64,000 nucleotides of DNA, taken from contig QFOL01000001.1 in NCBI GenBank assembly GCA_003241215.1, positions 1 through 64,000 of the forward strand. Reading direction: 5' to 3'. Positions 56,899 through 64,000 of the stretch are shown here, piece after piece. This DNA comes from Agrobacterium fabrum. Its GTDB lineage: Bacteria; Pseudomonadota; Alphaproteobacteria; Rhizobiales; Rhizobiaceae. The position numbers and the translations under genes were made by a program. The notes under the pieces are model-generated. The model did not search any database and was not told the origin of the DNA. It worked only from the letters and a program-made list of their open reading frames with translations. Positions within the stretch are counted from its first letter, which is position 1, and each line of letters begins with the position of its first letter.

Positions 56899-58209
56899 TC
56901 ATTCTTTCGGGCGGTTGTCCACCACCCGCTTCGCCTTGCCTTCCGAGCGCGCCACGCCTCCGGGCTCATGCACCGAAATCTTCGTGGAAACGCCAACCAC
57001 GCTCTTGATGTGGTGGGCAAGCTCTTTCGCCGATCCGGTGCGTGCGCCCTCGTCGGTCGCGTCCAGCGTACATTCGACGTGAACCGTCATGTTGTCCATA
57101 CGGCCCGAACGGCTGAGTTCGATCTGGAAATGAGGGGCAAGGCCGCGACATTTCAGGATCTGTTCCTCGATCTGCGTCGGGAAGACATTGACGCCGCGCA
57201 GGATCATCATGTCGTCGGAACGTCCGGTTATCTTTTCCATGCGGCGCATGGACCGCGCCGTGCCGGGGAGAAGCCTTGTCAGGTCCCGCGTGCGGTAACG
57301 CACGATCGGCAGGCCTTCCTTGGTCAATGTCGTGAAGACCAGTTCGCCAAGTTCGCCATCCGGCAGCACGTCACCGGTCACCGGATCGATGATTTCCGGG
57401 TAGAAATGGTCCTCCCAGATGTGCAGGCCGTCCTTCGTCTCGACGCATTCGTTGGCGACGCCCGGCCCCATCACTTCCGAAAGGCCGTAGATATCCACGG
57501 CATGCATGTCGAAGGCCTGCTCGATCTCCTGCCGCATCGAATTGGTCCATGGTTCGGCGCCGAAAATGCCGACGGCGAGGGAGCTTTCGCGCGGGTCGAT
57601 ACCGTGACGGCGGAACTCGTCGAGGATGGAGAGCATATAGGAAGGCGTGACCATGATGATGCGCGGCTTGAAATCCTGCATCAAGGTTACCTGGCGTTCT
57701 GTCATGCCGCCGGAGATCGGCACGACCGTGCAGCCGAGTTTTTCCGCGCCGTAATGCGCGCCGAGGCCGCCGGTGAACAGGCCATAACCATAGGCGACAT
57801 GGACGATATCGCCGGCGCGGCCGCCCGAGGCGCGGATCGAACGGGCGACGACGGTTGCCCAGGTATCGATGTCCTTTGCGGTGTAGCCAACGACGGTCGG
57901 CTTGCCGGTGGTGCCGGAGGAGGCGTGGATCCGGGCGAGCTTTTCGCGCGGCACGGCGAACATGCCGAACGGATAGGTGTCGCGCAGGTCCTTCTTGGTG
58001 GTGAAGGGGAATTTAGCGAGATCCGACAATGTCTTCAGGTCTGAGGGGTGAACGCCCACCTCGTCGAAGCGTTGGCGGTAAAAGGGGGAATTCTCGTAGG
58101 CGTGGGTCAGCGACCACTTCATGCGCTCAAGTTGCAGCGCGGAAATCTCGTCGCGCGACGCCGTCTCGATCGTGTCGAGGTCGCCGGGGCGGGGGGAAAG
58201 GTCTTCCAT
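56899..58209 (-). CDS. paaK: Phenylacetate-CoA ligase
   Basis: Activates phenylacetate with ATP and CoA to phenylacetyl-CoA, the inducer and substrate of the pathway. The 436-residue enzyme has the P-loop RIHASSGTTGKPTVVGYT, the AMP-binding YGLSEVMGPGVANEC, and WEDHFYPEIIDP with C-terminal lid, all family-standard. GGAGGAG before ATG. It follows paaI after 40 bp and precedes paaR by 84 bp. Confidence 0.95.
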   Translation of the reverse strand: MEDLSPRPGDLDTIETASRDEISALQLERMKWSLTHAYENSPFYRQRFDEVGVHPSDLKTLSDLAKFPFTTKKDLRDTYPFGMFAVPREKLARIHASSGTTGKPTVVGYTAKDIDTWATVVARSIRASGGRAGDIVHVAYGYGLFTGGLGAHYGAEKLGCTVVPISGGMTERQVTLMQDFKPRIIMVTPSYMLSILDEFRRHGIDPRESSLAVGIFGAEPWTNSMRQEIEQAFDMHAVDIYGLSEVMGPGVANECVETKDGLHIWEDHFYPEIIDPVTGDVLPDGELGELVFTTLTKEGLPIVRYRTRDLTRLLPGTARSMRRMEKITGRSDDMMILRGVNVFPTQIEEQILKCRGLAPHFQIELSRSGRMDNMTVHVECTLDATDEGARTGSAKELAHHIKSVVGVSTKISVHEPGGVARSEGKAKRVVDNRPKE

Positions 58210-58249
58210 TAAAATCTCCTCCGAGAATGCGATGGTACCGGCGTCGGCT

Positions 58250-58690
58250 TTATTCCGGCAGATGGGTACCCTTGACTGTTCGCGAGTGGCCGCGGAATTC
58301 CGCGACGTGCTCGCCCTCCTGATTGGTGATGCGGATATCGTAGATCCCGGCCCGTCCGCGGCGTGACACCTCCCGTGCCGTCGCCGTCAGCCGATCGCCC
58401 TTGAAGGCCGGCGCGATATAGGTCACCGAACAGTGCTGGGCGACGGTGCGCTGGTTATAGGTGTTGCAGGCAAAGGCGAAGGCCGAATCCGCCAGTGTGA
58501 AAATGTAACCGCCATGGCAGGTGCCATGGCCATTCGTCATGGTTTCGGCAATCGTCATCGTGATCGTCGCCTCGCCGGGCGCGACTGCAAGAAGCTCCAT
58601 GCCAAGATGGCGGGTGGCGTTGTCATCGTCCCACATGGCTTTGGCGCAGGCTTCGGCCAGCGCCTGCGGGGAAAGGCTGGCGGCGCTCAT
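58250..58690 (-). CDS. paaI: PaaI, hydroxyphenylacetyl-CoA thioesterase
   Basis: A 146-residue hotdog thioesterase. LGMELLAVAPGEATITMTIAETMTNGHGTCHGGYIFTLADSAFAFACN contains the conserved N-G-H-G-T-C-H-G-G and the catalytic Asp in LADSAFA. It rescues CoA from dead-end thioesters such as 2-hydroxyphenylacetyl-CoA. Start overlaps the paaG stop (ATGA). Confidence 0.93.
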   Translation of the reverse strand: MSAASLSPQALAEACAKAMWDDDNATRHLGMELLAVAPGEATITMTIAETMTNGHGTCHGGYIFTLADSAFAFACNTYNQRTVAQHCSVTYIAPAFKGDRLTATAREVSRRGRAGIYDIRITNQEGEHVAEFRGHSRTVKGTHLPE

Positions 58691-59475
58691 TTGCCTTTGA
58701 ACTCCGGTTTGCGCTTTTCGAGGAAGGCGGCAACGCCTTCGGCATAATCGGCGCTGCGCCCGGCCTCGCGCTGCAGGTCGCGTTCGAGGTCGAGCTGCTG
58801 ATCCAGCGAATTGGTCGCAGCCGCCTGTATGGCGCGCTTCGTCATGCCAAGCCCTTTCGTTGGGCCTGCGGCGAGGCGGGTGGCGAGCGCGGATGCCTCC
58901 TCCAGCAACTTTTCGTCATCGACGGCGCGCCAGATCAGGCCCCAGTCGGCGGCGGTTTCGGCTGCAAGCGGTTCTGCGGTGAGCGTGAGCGCCTTGGCGC
59001 GGGCCTCGCCGATCAGACGCGGCAGGCTCCAGGTGCCGCCGGAATCCGGCACGAGGCCGATCTTGGCGAAGGCCTGGATGAAGCGGGCTGAGCGGGCGGC
59101 AAGGGTGATATCGCAGGCAAAGGCGATATTGGCGCCAGCGCCGGCGGCAACGCCGTTCACGGCACAGATGACCGGCTTTTCCAGGCTGCGGATCAGGCGC
59201 AGCAACGGATTATAAAAGGTCTCGATGGTGTGGCCGAGGTCCGGCACGCCCTTCTTAGGGTCACGGTCGCCAAGGTCTTGCCCCGCGCAGAAACCGCGGC
59301 CGGCACCTGTCAACAGCACGGCGCGGATGTCCGCATCCGCATGGGCGCGCTCGAAACCGGCGCGCAGGGCAAGATGCATTTCCTCGTTGAAGGCATTGAG
59401 CCTGTCCGGGCGGTTCAGCGTCAGGCTGAGAACGCCATCGGCAAACGCAGACAGAATAGTGTCTGAATCCGACAT
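58687..59475 (-). CDS. paaG: PaaG, ring-1,2-epoxyphenylacetyl-CoA isomerase
   Basis: A 262-residue crotonase-fold enzyme. AFNEEMHLALRAGFERAH, GAGRGFCAGQDLGDRD (oxyanion Gly and catalytic Asp), VNGVAAGAGANIAFACD and GLVPDSGGTWSLPRLIG match PaaG; it converts the epoxide to oxepin-CoA and shifts double bonds later. ATG at 59475 has GGGAGG; the upstream extension to 59526 is rejected. First gene of the minus-strand operon. Confidence 0.93.
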   Translation of the reverse strand: MSDSDTILSAFADGVLSLTLNRPDRLNAFNEEMHLALRAGFERAHADADIRAVLLTGAGRGFCAGQDLGDRDPKKGVPDLGHTIETFYNPLLRLIRSLEKPVICAVNGVAAGAGANIAFACDITLAARSARFIQAFAKIGLVPDSGGTWSLPRLIGEARAKALTLTAEPLAAETAADWGLIWRAVDDEKLLEEASALATRLAAGPTKGLGMTKRAIQAAATNSLDQQLDLERDLQREAGRSADYAEGVAAFLEKRKPEFKGK

Positions 59476-59528
59476 GTTTCCTCCCTGTCGCCCTTCCCAG
59501 CGGCGACCGTAAAAAAGTTCTTGCATAA

Positions 59529-59538
59529 ACCGGCCGGT
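59529..59538. promoter_or_regulatory. PaaR-type operator in the paaG/paaN divergent gap
   Basis: ACCGGCCGGT followed by CAGTCAATT. On the minus strand TTGACTGACCGGCCGGT includes a -35-like TTGACT. It agrees with the site at 48132 at 14 of 19 positions. One repressor dimer pair could control both divergent units. Confidence 0.65.
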
Positions 59539-59576
59539 CAGTCAATTATAAAACAGCAGACTGGGAGGAGCCAGAC

Positions 59577-61241
59577 ATGACCGGACTATTCGAGCGCCAT
59601 CATACGACGCTGCAAGCGGCGACCGATGCTGCGGCCAAGCGCGATTACTGGTCTGCCTATCCCGAAGTTCCAAGCGGCAAGATTTATGGCGAAACCGCCA
59701 AGGATGATGGTCTCGCCGCCTATAAGGCCCGCCTCGCGCAGCCGTTCGACCTGCCCGGGCACCCGGCGAATAAAGATCCTGTCGGCGTGGAAATCTCTCC
59801 CTTCGGCCCGGCGCTCGGCATTACCTATCCCACCGCATCCGCCGATCTGCTGATTTCGGCGTCTCGCGCCGCCGCGCCGCAATGGGCATCCGCATCGCCG
59901 GAGGTGCGCACCGGCATCTGTCTCGAAATCCTGGCGCGACTGAATGCCAGAAGCTTCGAGATGGCGAATGCCGTCATGCATACGACGGGCCAGGCTTTTG
60001 CAATGGCCTTTCAGGCCGGCGGCCCGCATGCCCAGGATCGTGGCCTTGAGGCGGTGGCCTATGCCTATGCCGAGATGAGCCGCACGCCTTTGCAGGCGAT
60101 CTGGACGAAGCCGCAGGGCAGGGGCGAGCCTATCGTCATCGAAAAACACTGGCGCATTTTTCCGCGTGGTATTTCACTGGTCATCGGCTGCAACACGTTT
60201 CCCACCTGGAACAGCTATCCCGGCCTTTTCGCCAGCCTTGCCACCGGCAATACGGTTATCGTCAAGCCGCACCCGGCCGCGATCCTGCCGCTCGCCATCA
60301 CTGTCGAGATTGCCCGTCAGGTGCTGGTGGAAGAGGGGTTTGCGGCCGACATCGTGCTGCTCGCCGCCGATGCGCCCGGCGCCGAGATTACAAAGGATCT
60401 CGTGCGGCATCCCGCCATCGCTATCATCGACTATACCGGTTCGAACAGTTTCGGCAGCTGGGTGCGCGAAAACGCCGGCAGCGCCGATGTCTATACCGAA
60501 GAGGCCGGCGTCAATTCCATCGTGATCGGCGCCACCGACAATTTCGCCGGCATGTGCGGCAACATCGCCTTTTCGCTGTCGCTCTATTCCGGCCAGATGT
60601 GCACGGCGCCACAGGATATTTTCGTGCCGCGTGGCGGCATCGAAACGAATGAGGGTCACAAGAGCTTTGAAGAGGTCGCGTCCGGTATCGTCGCTGCCGT
60701 CGATGCCCTGTTTGCCGACCCGGTGCGTGCCGCCGGCATCTGCGGAGCGATCGCCAATCCCGACACGCTTGCCCGCATTGCGGCGGCCCGGTCGGTCGGC
60801 CGCGTCCTGCGCGAGTCCATGCCGGTCGAGGGACTTGAGGAGGCGCGCACCGCAACACCTCTGATCCTTGCCGTCGATGCGGCCGATACGGATGCTTATG
60901 GTGAGGAGCGCTTCGGCCCGATTGCCTTCGTCGTTGCTGTCGACAACGTGACCGAGGGCGTCGACCGGGCCGCCGAACTTGCCGAGCGCAAGGGGGCGAT
61001 TACGGCCGCACTCTACGAAACGGACGAGGCGAAAATTCTCGGCGCGGCGGACCGTTTCGCTGCCGCGGGCGTCAATCTTTCGGTCAATCTGACCGGCGGC
61101 ATCTATGTCAACCAGAGCGCCGCTTTCAGCGATTTCCATGTTACCGGTGCCAACCCCGCGGGCAATGCCAGCCTGACGGACGCGGCATTTGTTGCAAACC
61201 GGTTCCGCGTGGTGATGTGGCGCCGCCCTGTGGCGGCGTGA
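59577..61241 (+). CDS. paaN: PaaN, phenylacetic acid degradation aldehyde dehydrogenase-like protein
   Basis: A 554-residue protein of the PaaN group of aldehyde dehydrogenases. Active-site Cys is in YSGQMCTAPQD; cofactor region IDYTGSNSFGSWV; NTFPTWNSYPGLFASLATGNTVIVKP is characteristic. PaaN proteins occur in paa clusters together with PaaZ; their substrate is less certain. AGGAG lies before ATG at 59577. Divergent from paaG across 101 bp. Confidence 0.9.
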   Translation: MTGLFERHHTTLQAATDAAAKRDYWSAYPEVPSGKIYGETAKDDGLAAYKARLAQPFDLPGHPANKDPVGVEISPFGPALGITYPTASADLLISASRAAAPQWASASPEVRTGICLEILARLNARSFEMANAVMHTTGQAFAMAFQAGGPHAQDRGLEAVAYAYAEMSRTPLQAIWTKPQGRGEPIVIEKHWRIFPRGISLVIGCNTFPTWNSYPGLFASLATGNTVIVKPHPAAILPLAITVEIARQVLVEEGFAADIVLLAADAPGAEITKDLVRHPAIAIIDYTGSNSFGSWVRENAGSADVYTEEAGVNSIVIGATDNFAGMCGNIAFSLSLYSGQMCTAPQDIFVPRGGIETNEGHKSFEEVASGIVAAVDALFADPVRAAGICGAIANPDTLARIAAARSVGRVLRESMPVEGLEEARTATPLILAVDAADTDAYGEERFGPIAFVVAVDNVTEGVDRAAELAERKGAITAALYETDEAKILGAADRFAAAGVNLSVNLTGGIYVNQSAAFSDFHVTGANPAGNASLTDAAFVANRFRVVMWRRPVAA

Positions 61242-61286
61242 GAGGAATTTCGACTTAAACTTTTTTCTTTGGGAGGAGAAATCAAC

Positions 61287-62435
61287 ATGAAATTTTTGAC
61301 GACGACTGCGCTCGCAGCTTCGCTGGCCTTTGCCCTCGGCTTTGCCGCGCCCGCTTTGGCCGATATCAAGATCGGCGCCACCGTTTCCGAAACCGGCCCC
61401 GCATCGTTTCTGGGCGACCCGGAAGCCAAGACGCTGAAGATGCTCGTGGAAGAGATCAATGCGGCAGGTGGCGTCAATGGCGAGAAGCTGCAGCTTGTCA
61501 TCTACGACGATGGCGGCGACCCGAACAAGGCCCGCACCTTTGCGACCCGCCTCGTCGAGGATGATGAAGTCGTTGCGGTCATCGGTGGCACCACGACCGG
61601 CACATCCATGGCCGTCATCCCGGTCCTTTCTGATGCCGAAGTGCCGTTCATCTCGCTTGCCGGCGCAATCGAGATCATCGATCCGGTCAAGCCCTTCGTC
61701 TTCAAGACGCCGCATACGGATCGCATGGCCTGCGCCAAGATTTTCGAGGACATGAAGAAGGCCGGCATCGCCAAGATCGGCCTGATCTCCGGCTCGGACG
61801 GTTTCGGCGCTTCCATGCGCAAGCAGTGCCTGGCGATCATCGGCGAATATGGCATCGAGGTTCTGGCCGACGAGACCTATGGCCCGACCGATGCCGACAT
61901 GACGCCGCAGCTGACCAACATCAAGGGCAAGAATGGCATTCAGGCCGTGCTCAATCCCGGCTTCGGCCAGGGCCCGGCGATCGTCACGCGCAACTATGCG
62001 CAGCTTGCCGTCGGCCTGCCGCTCTACCAGTCGCACGGCGTCGCCTCGGACGGCTTTATCGAGCTTGCCGGCGCCCAGGCGGCGGAAGGTGTGCGCCTGC
62101 CGGGCACGGCGCTGCTCGTCGCCGGGCTGCTTCCGGAAAACGACCCGCAGCGCGCCGTGGTCGTCGCCTACAAGCAAGCCTACGAGAACGCGACCGGAAA
62201 GCCGGTCTCGACCTTCGGTGGCTATGCTCATGACGCTTTGCGCATTCTCGTTGATGCGATCAAGCGGGCTGGTAGCGCCGAACCATCGGCAATCCGTGAT
62301 GCCATTGAAGGCACGTCGGGTCTTGTCGGAACGACCGGTACGGTGACGATGTCGGCAACGGATCACCTTGGCCTCGATCTCTCAGCCTTTCGCATGCTGA
62401 AGATCGAAAACGGCGGTTGGAAAATCGTCGAATAA
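61287..62435 (+). CDS. LIV-type ABC transporter substrate-binding protein
   Basis: A 382-residue periplasmic binding protein. Signal peptide MKFLTTTALAASLAFALGFAAPALA, mature start DIKIGATVSETGPASFLGDPE, then VNGEKLQLVIYDDGGDPNKARTFATRL, the Peripla_BP_6 signature. It is 45 bp behind paaN in a common operon, so the likely cargo is phenylacetate or a related aromatic acid rather than branched amino acids; inference. GGAGGAG before the region; ATG 61287 is preferred to 61269 as it begins the signal peptide. Confidence 0.9.
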   Translation: MKFLTTTALAASLAFALGFAAPALADIKIGATVSETGPASFLGDPEAKTLKMLVEEINAAGGVNGEKLQLVIYDDGGDPNKARTFATRLVEDDEVVAVIGGTTTGTSMAVIPVLSDAEVPFISLAGAIEIIDPVKPFVFKTPHTDRMACAKIFEDMKKAGIAKIGLISGSDGFGASMRKQCLAIIGEYGIEVLADETYGPTDADMTPQLTNIKGKNGIQAVLNPGFGQGPAIVTRNYAQLAVGLPLYQSHGVASDGFIELAGAQAAEGVRLPGTALLVAGLLPENDPQRAVVVAYKQAYENATGKPVSTFGGYAHDALRILVDAIKRAGSAEPSAIRDAIEGTSGLVGTTGTVTMSATDHLGLDLSAFRMLKIENGGWKIVE

Positions 62436-62508
62436 CCGGACCGTGCCGCCGGTCTGCGCCATCAAGGCGCTGACCGGCGGGAACCGTCGCGCCAAGCGGA
62501 GGCCCCCC

Positions 62509-63381
62509 ATGCCCGAATTGCTGCAATTCCTTTTGTCCGGGATAACGGTCGGCGCCGTCTATGCGCTGGTCGCCCTCGGTTTTACGATCATCTACAACGC
62601 CTCCGACGTCGTGAACTTCGCCCAGGGCGAGTTCGTCATGCTGGGCGGCATGATCACGTTCTTCGCGCATGCCGCAGGCGTGCCGCTGCCGCTGGCCGCG
62701 CTCATCGCCATCGTGGTGACGGCGGCGATTGGCGTCGCCCTCAACAAGCTGGCGATAGAGCCGGCACGCGGCGCGCCGGTCGTTTCGCTGATCATCATCA
62801 CCATCGGCGCCTCGATTTTTATCAGAGGCGCCACGCAGCTCGTCTTCGACAAGCAGCTTCACCGCTTTCCGGCTTTTTCCGGCGACCAGCCGATTGCCAT
62901 CGGCGGCGCGACGATCCTGCCGCAGAGCCTCTGGGTCATTGCCGGTGCGCTGGCTGTCTTCTTCTGTCTCTGGCTGTTCTTCACCCGCACGCTTATCGGC
63001 CGTGCGGTGCTGGCAACCGCCAATAACCGCGTCGCCGCCCAGCTCGTCGGCATCAACACCAATTATGTGATGACGCTCTCTTTCGCCATGTCCGCCGCCA
63101 TCGGGGCGCTGGCCGGCGTGCTGGTAACGCCGATTACGCTCACGGGCTATGATGTCGGCCTTGCGCTGGCGCTGAAAGGTTTTGCCGCAGCCATGCTGGG
63201 CGGAATGGGTAACCCGAAGGGCGCGCTGGTCGGTGGCCTGCTGCTCGGTATTCTGGAAGCAATGACGGCCGGTTATATCAGCTCGCAATATAAGGATGCG
63301 GCTGCGTTCATCATCATCCTCGCCGTGCTTTTCGCCATGCCGCAGGGGCTGTTTGGCCACAAGTCGACGGATCGGGTGTGA
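62509..63381 (+). CDS. LIV-type ABC transporter permease (LivH-like)
   Basis: A 290-residue inner-membrane permease with about eight hydrophobic helices. MPELLQFLLSGITVGAVYALVALGFTIIYNASDVVNFAQGEFVMLGG is the LivH hallmark start, and GFAAAMLGGMGNPKGALVGGLLLG is the coupling segment that contacts the ATPase. The start at 62509 follows a GGAGGC; the upstream extension is not membrane-like. 73 bp after the binding protein gene. Confidence 0.92.
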   Translation: MPELLQFLLSGITVGAVYALVALGFTIIYNASDVVNFAQGEFVMLGGMITFFAHAAGVPLPLAALIAIVVTAAIGVALNKLAIEPARGAPVVSLIIITIGASIFIRGATQLVFDKQLHRFPAFSGDQPIAIGGATILPQSLWVIAGALAVFFCLWLFFTRTLIGRAVLATANNRVAAQLVGINTNYVMTLSFAMSAAIGALAGVLVTPITLTGYDVGLALALKGFAAAMLGGMGNPKGALVGGLLLGILEAMTAGYISSQYKDAAAFIIILAVLFAMPQGLFGHKSTDRV

Positions 63382-63383
63382 CA

Positions 63384-64000
63384 ATGCGGTTATCGAACAA
63401 GGCAACCACGCTTCTCATCCTCGCAGCAGTCATCGCGATTGCGCCGGTCTTTTTTCCGTCGTCCTATTATTTCCGTGTCGGCTCGCTGATTTTCGTCAAC
63501 GGCCTTGCGGTGACGGGTCTCGTCATCCTCATCGGGTATGCCGGCCAGATCAGCCTCGGCCATGCAGGTTTTGCCGGCATCGGCGCTTATGCCTGTGCGC
63601 TTGCGCCTGTCCATCTCGGCCTGCACCCGGCGCTTGCCGCCGTTCTCGGCGCGCTTGTTTCTGCGGCCATCGCCTATCTTGTCGGCCGGCCGATCCTGCG
63701 CCTCAAGGGCTATTATCTTGCCGTCGCCAGCCTCGGCTTCGGCATCCTTGTTTCGATGGTTCTCTCGAACGAGGCCAGATTGACCGGCGGGCCGGATGGC
63801 ATGGTGGTGCCGGAACTGGGCCTGCGCGCCCTGCTGAAGGCAATCGGCATCGACCTGTCGAACACCGAGTTCTGGTATGCCTTTTCCGGTGTCGTGCTGG
63901 TGATCGGCGCCTGGCTGGCGCTCAATCTCTACCACAGCCCGACCGGGCGGGCGCTGCGGGCATTGCATGGATCGGAAGTCGCCGCCCGCACGGTTGGCGT
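63384..64000 (+). CDS. LIV-type ABC transporter permease (LivM-like), cut by window end
   Basis: First 205 codons of a permease: MRLSNKATTLLILAAVIAIA (first helix), then YAGQISLGHAGFAGIGAYA, the LivM signature, and GRPILRLKGYYLAVASLGFG. It starts 2 nt after the livH-like stop. The open frame runs through the last base; the two ATPase genes would be expected beyond the window. Confidence 0.9.
   Translation, partial: MRLSNKATTLLILAAVIAIAPVFFPSSYYFRVGSLIFVNGLAVTGLVILIGYAGQISLGHAGFAGIGAYACALAPVHLGLHPALAAVLGALVSAAIAYLVGRPILRLKGYYLAVASLGFGILVSMVLSNEARLTGGPDGMVVPELGLRALLKAIGIDLSNTEFWYAFSGVVLVIGAWLALNLYHSPTGRALRALHGSEVAARTVG

Noticed and set aside
56419-58044. 541-residue plus-strand open frame over paaR/paaK
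   Set aside because: Shadow of paaR and paaK; His/Arg-rich and crosses the gap between the two real genes.
60174-62366. 730-residue antisense open frame over paaN and the binding-protein gene
   Set aside because: Arg/Gly/Asp-rich shadow; plus strand carries clear PaaN and Peripla_BP genes.
62260-63405. 381-residue antisense open frame over the permease
   Set aside because: Highly charged mirror of membrane-helix codons, typical of shadows opposite hydrophobic proteins.
1-64000. CRISPR arrays, rRNA genes, riboswitches, insertion sequences
   Set aside because: No regularly spaced repeats, rRNA-like sequence, recognised riboswitch leader or IS transposase was seen on reading both strands.

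Overview
The window looks like the chromosome of an alphaproteobacterium of the Rhizobiales, probably the Agrobacterium/Rhizobium group. This rests on overall GC-rich codon use, the style of the housekeeping genes, and a complete aerobic phenylacetate cluster run by both a PaaX and a TetR-type PaaR. No species can be fixed from the sequence alone.

Region 1 (1-1512) is host DNA: mnmA (tRNA 2-thiouridylase), then a tRNA-Met(CAU) gene with its own sigma70-type promoter.

Region 2 (1513-43522, about 42.0 kb) is an apparently intact Mu-like transposable prophage, inserted so that nearly all of its genes read on the minus strand. From the right: a divergent lysogeny switch (S24-type repressor facing a Ner-like regulator, with a palindromic operator between them); a replication/transposition module (DnaA-domain-IV-like protein, ParB-like protein, MuA-type DDE transposase, MuB-type ATPase, DUF3164 protein); a run of small early genes including GemA; a Mor/C-like activator; a lysis block (endolysin, holin candidate, Rz, Rz1); Mu-type head genes (gp25/26/27-like, terminase, portal, gpF-like with a fused nuclease domain, gpG-like, protease/scaffold, decoration protein, capsid, gp35/gp36-like); and a siphovirus (long non-contractile) tail with a tape measure, a frameshifted chaperone pair, J-like tip, fibres and an SGNH esterase. 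At the distal end a Com homologue overlaps a cytosine-C5 methyltransferase gene, where phage Mu carries com-mom. The inferred ends both begin TGTA (5'-TG...CA-3') and share GGAAT at the same offset. They abut two identical 28-bp direct repeats, far longer than the 5-bp duplication expected of Mu-type transposition.

Region 3 (43551-47150) is host DNA with a secreted coiled-coil protein, a small secreted protein, an AraC-family regulator and a small unknown protein.

Region 4 (47153-64000) is the phenylacetate (paa) catabolic cluster. paaX is followed by a plus-strand operon pcaF/paaJ-paaA-B-C-D-E-(extra PaaA-like protein)-paaZ. A convergent minus-strand operon paaG-paaI-paaK-paaR faces it, and divergent from that runs paaN followed by a LIV-type ABC transporter (binding protein, permease, start of a second permease cut by the window end). 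Together they take up phenylacetate or a related aromatic acid (inferred), activate it (PaaK), epoxidise the ring (PaaABCDE), isomerise it (PaaG), open and oxidise the ring (PaaZ) and thiolyse it (PcaF/PaaJ). Two matching TetR-type operator sites, before the paa operon and in the paaG/paaN divergent gap, tie the two transcription units into one regulon. paaF and paaH are not in the window.
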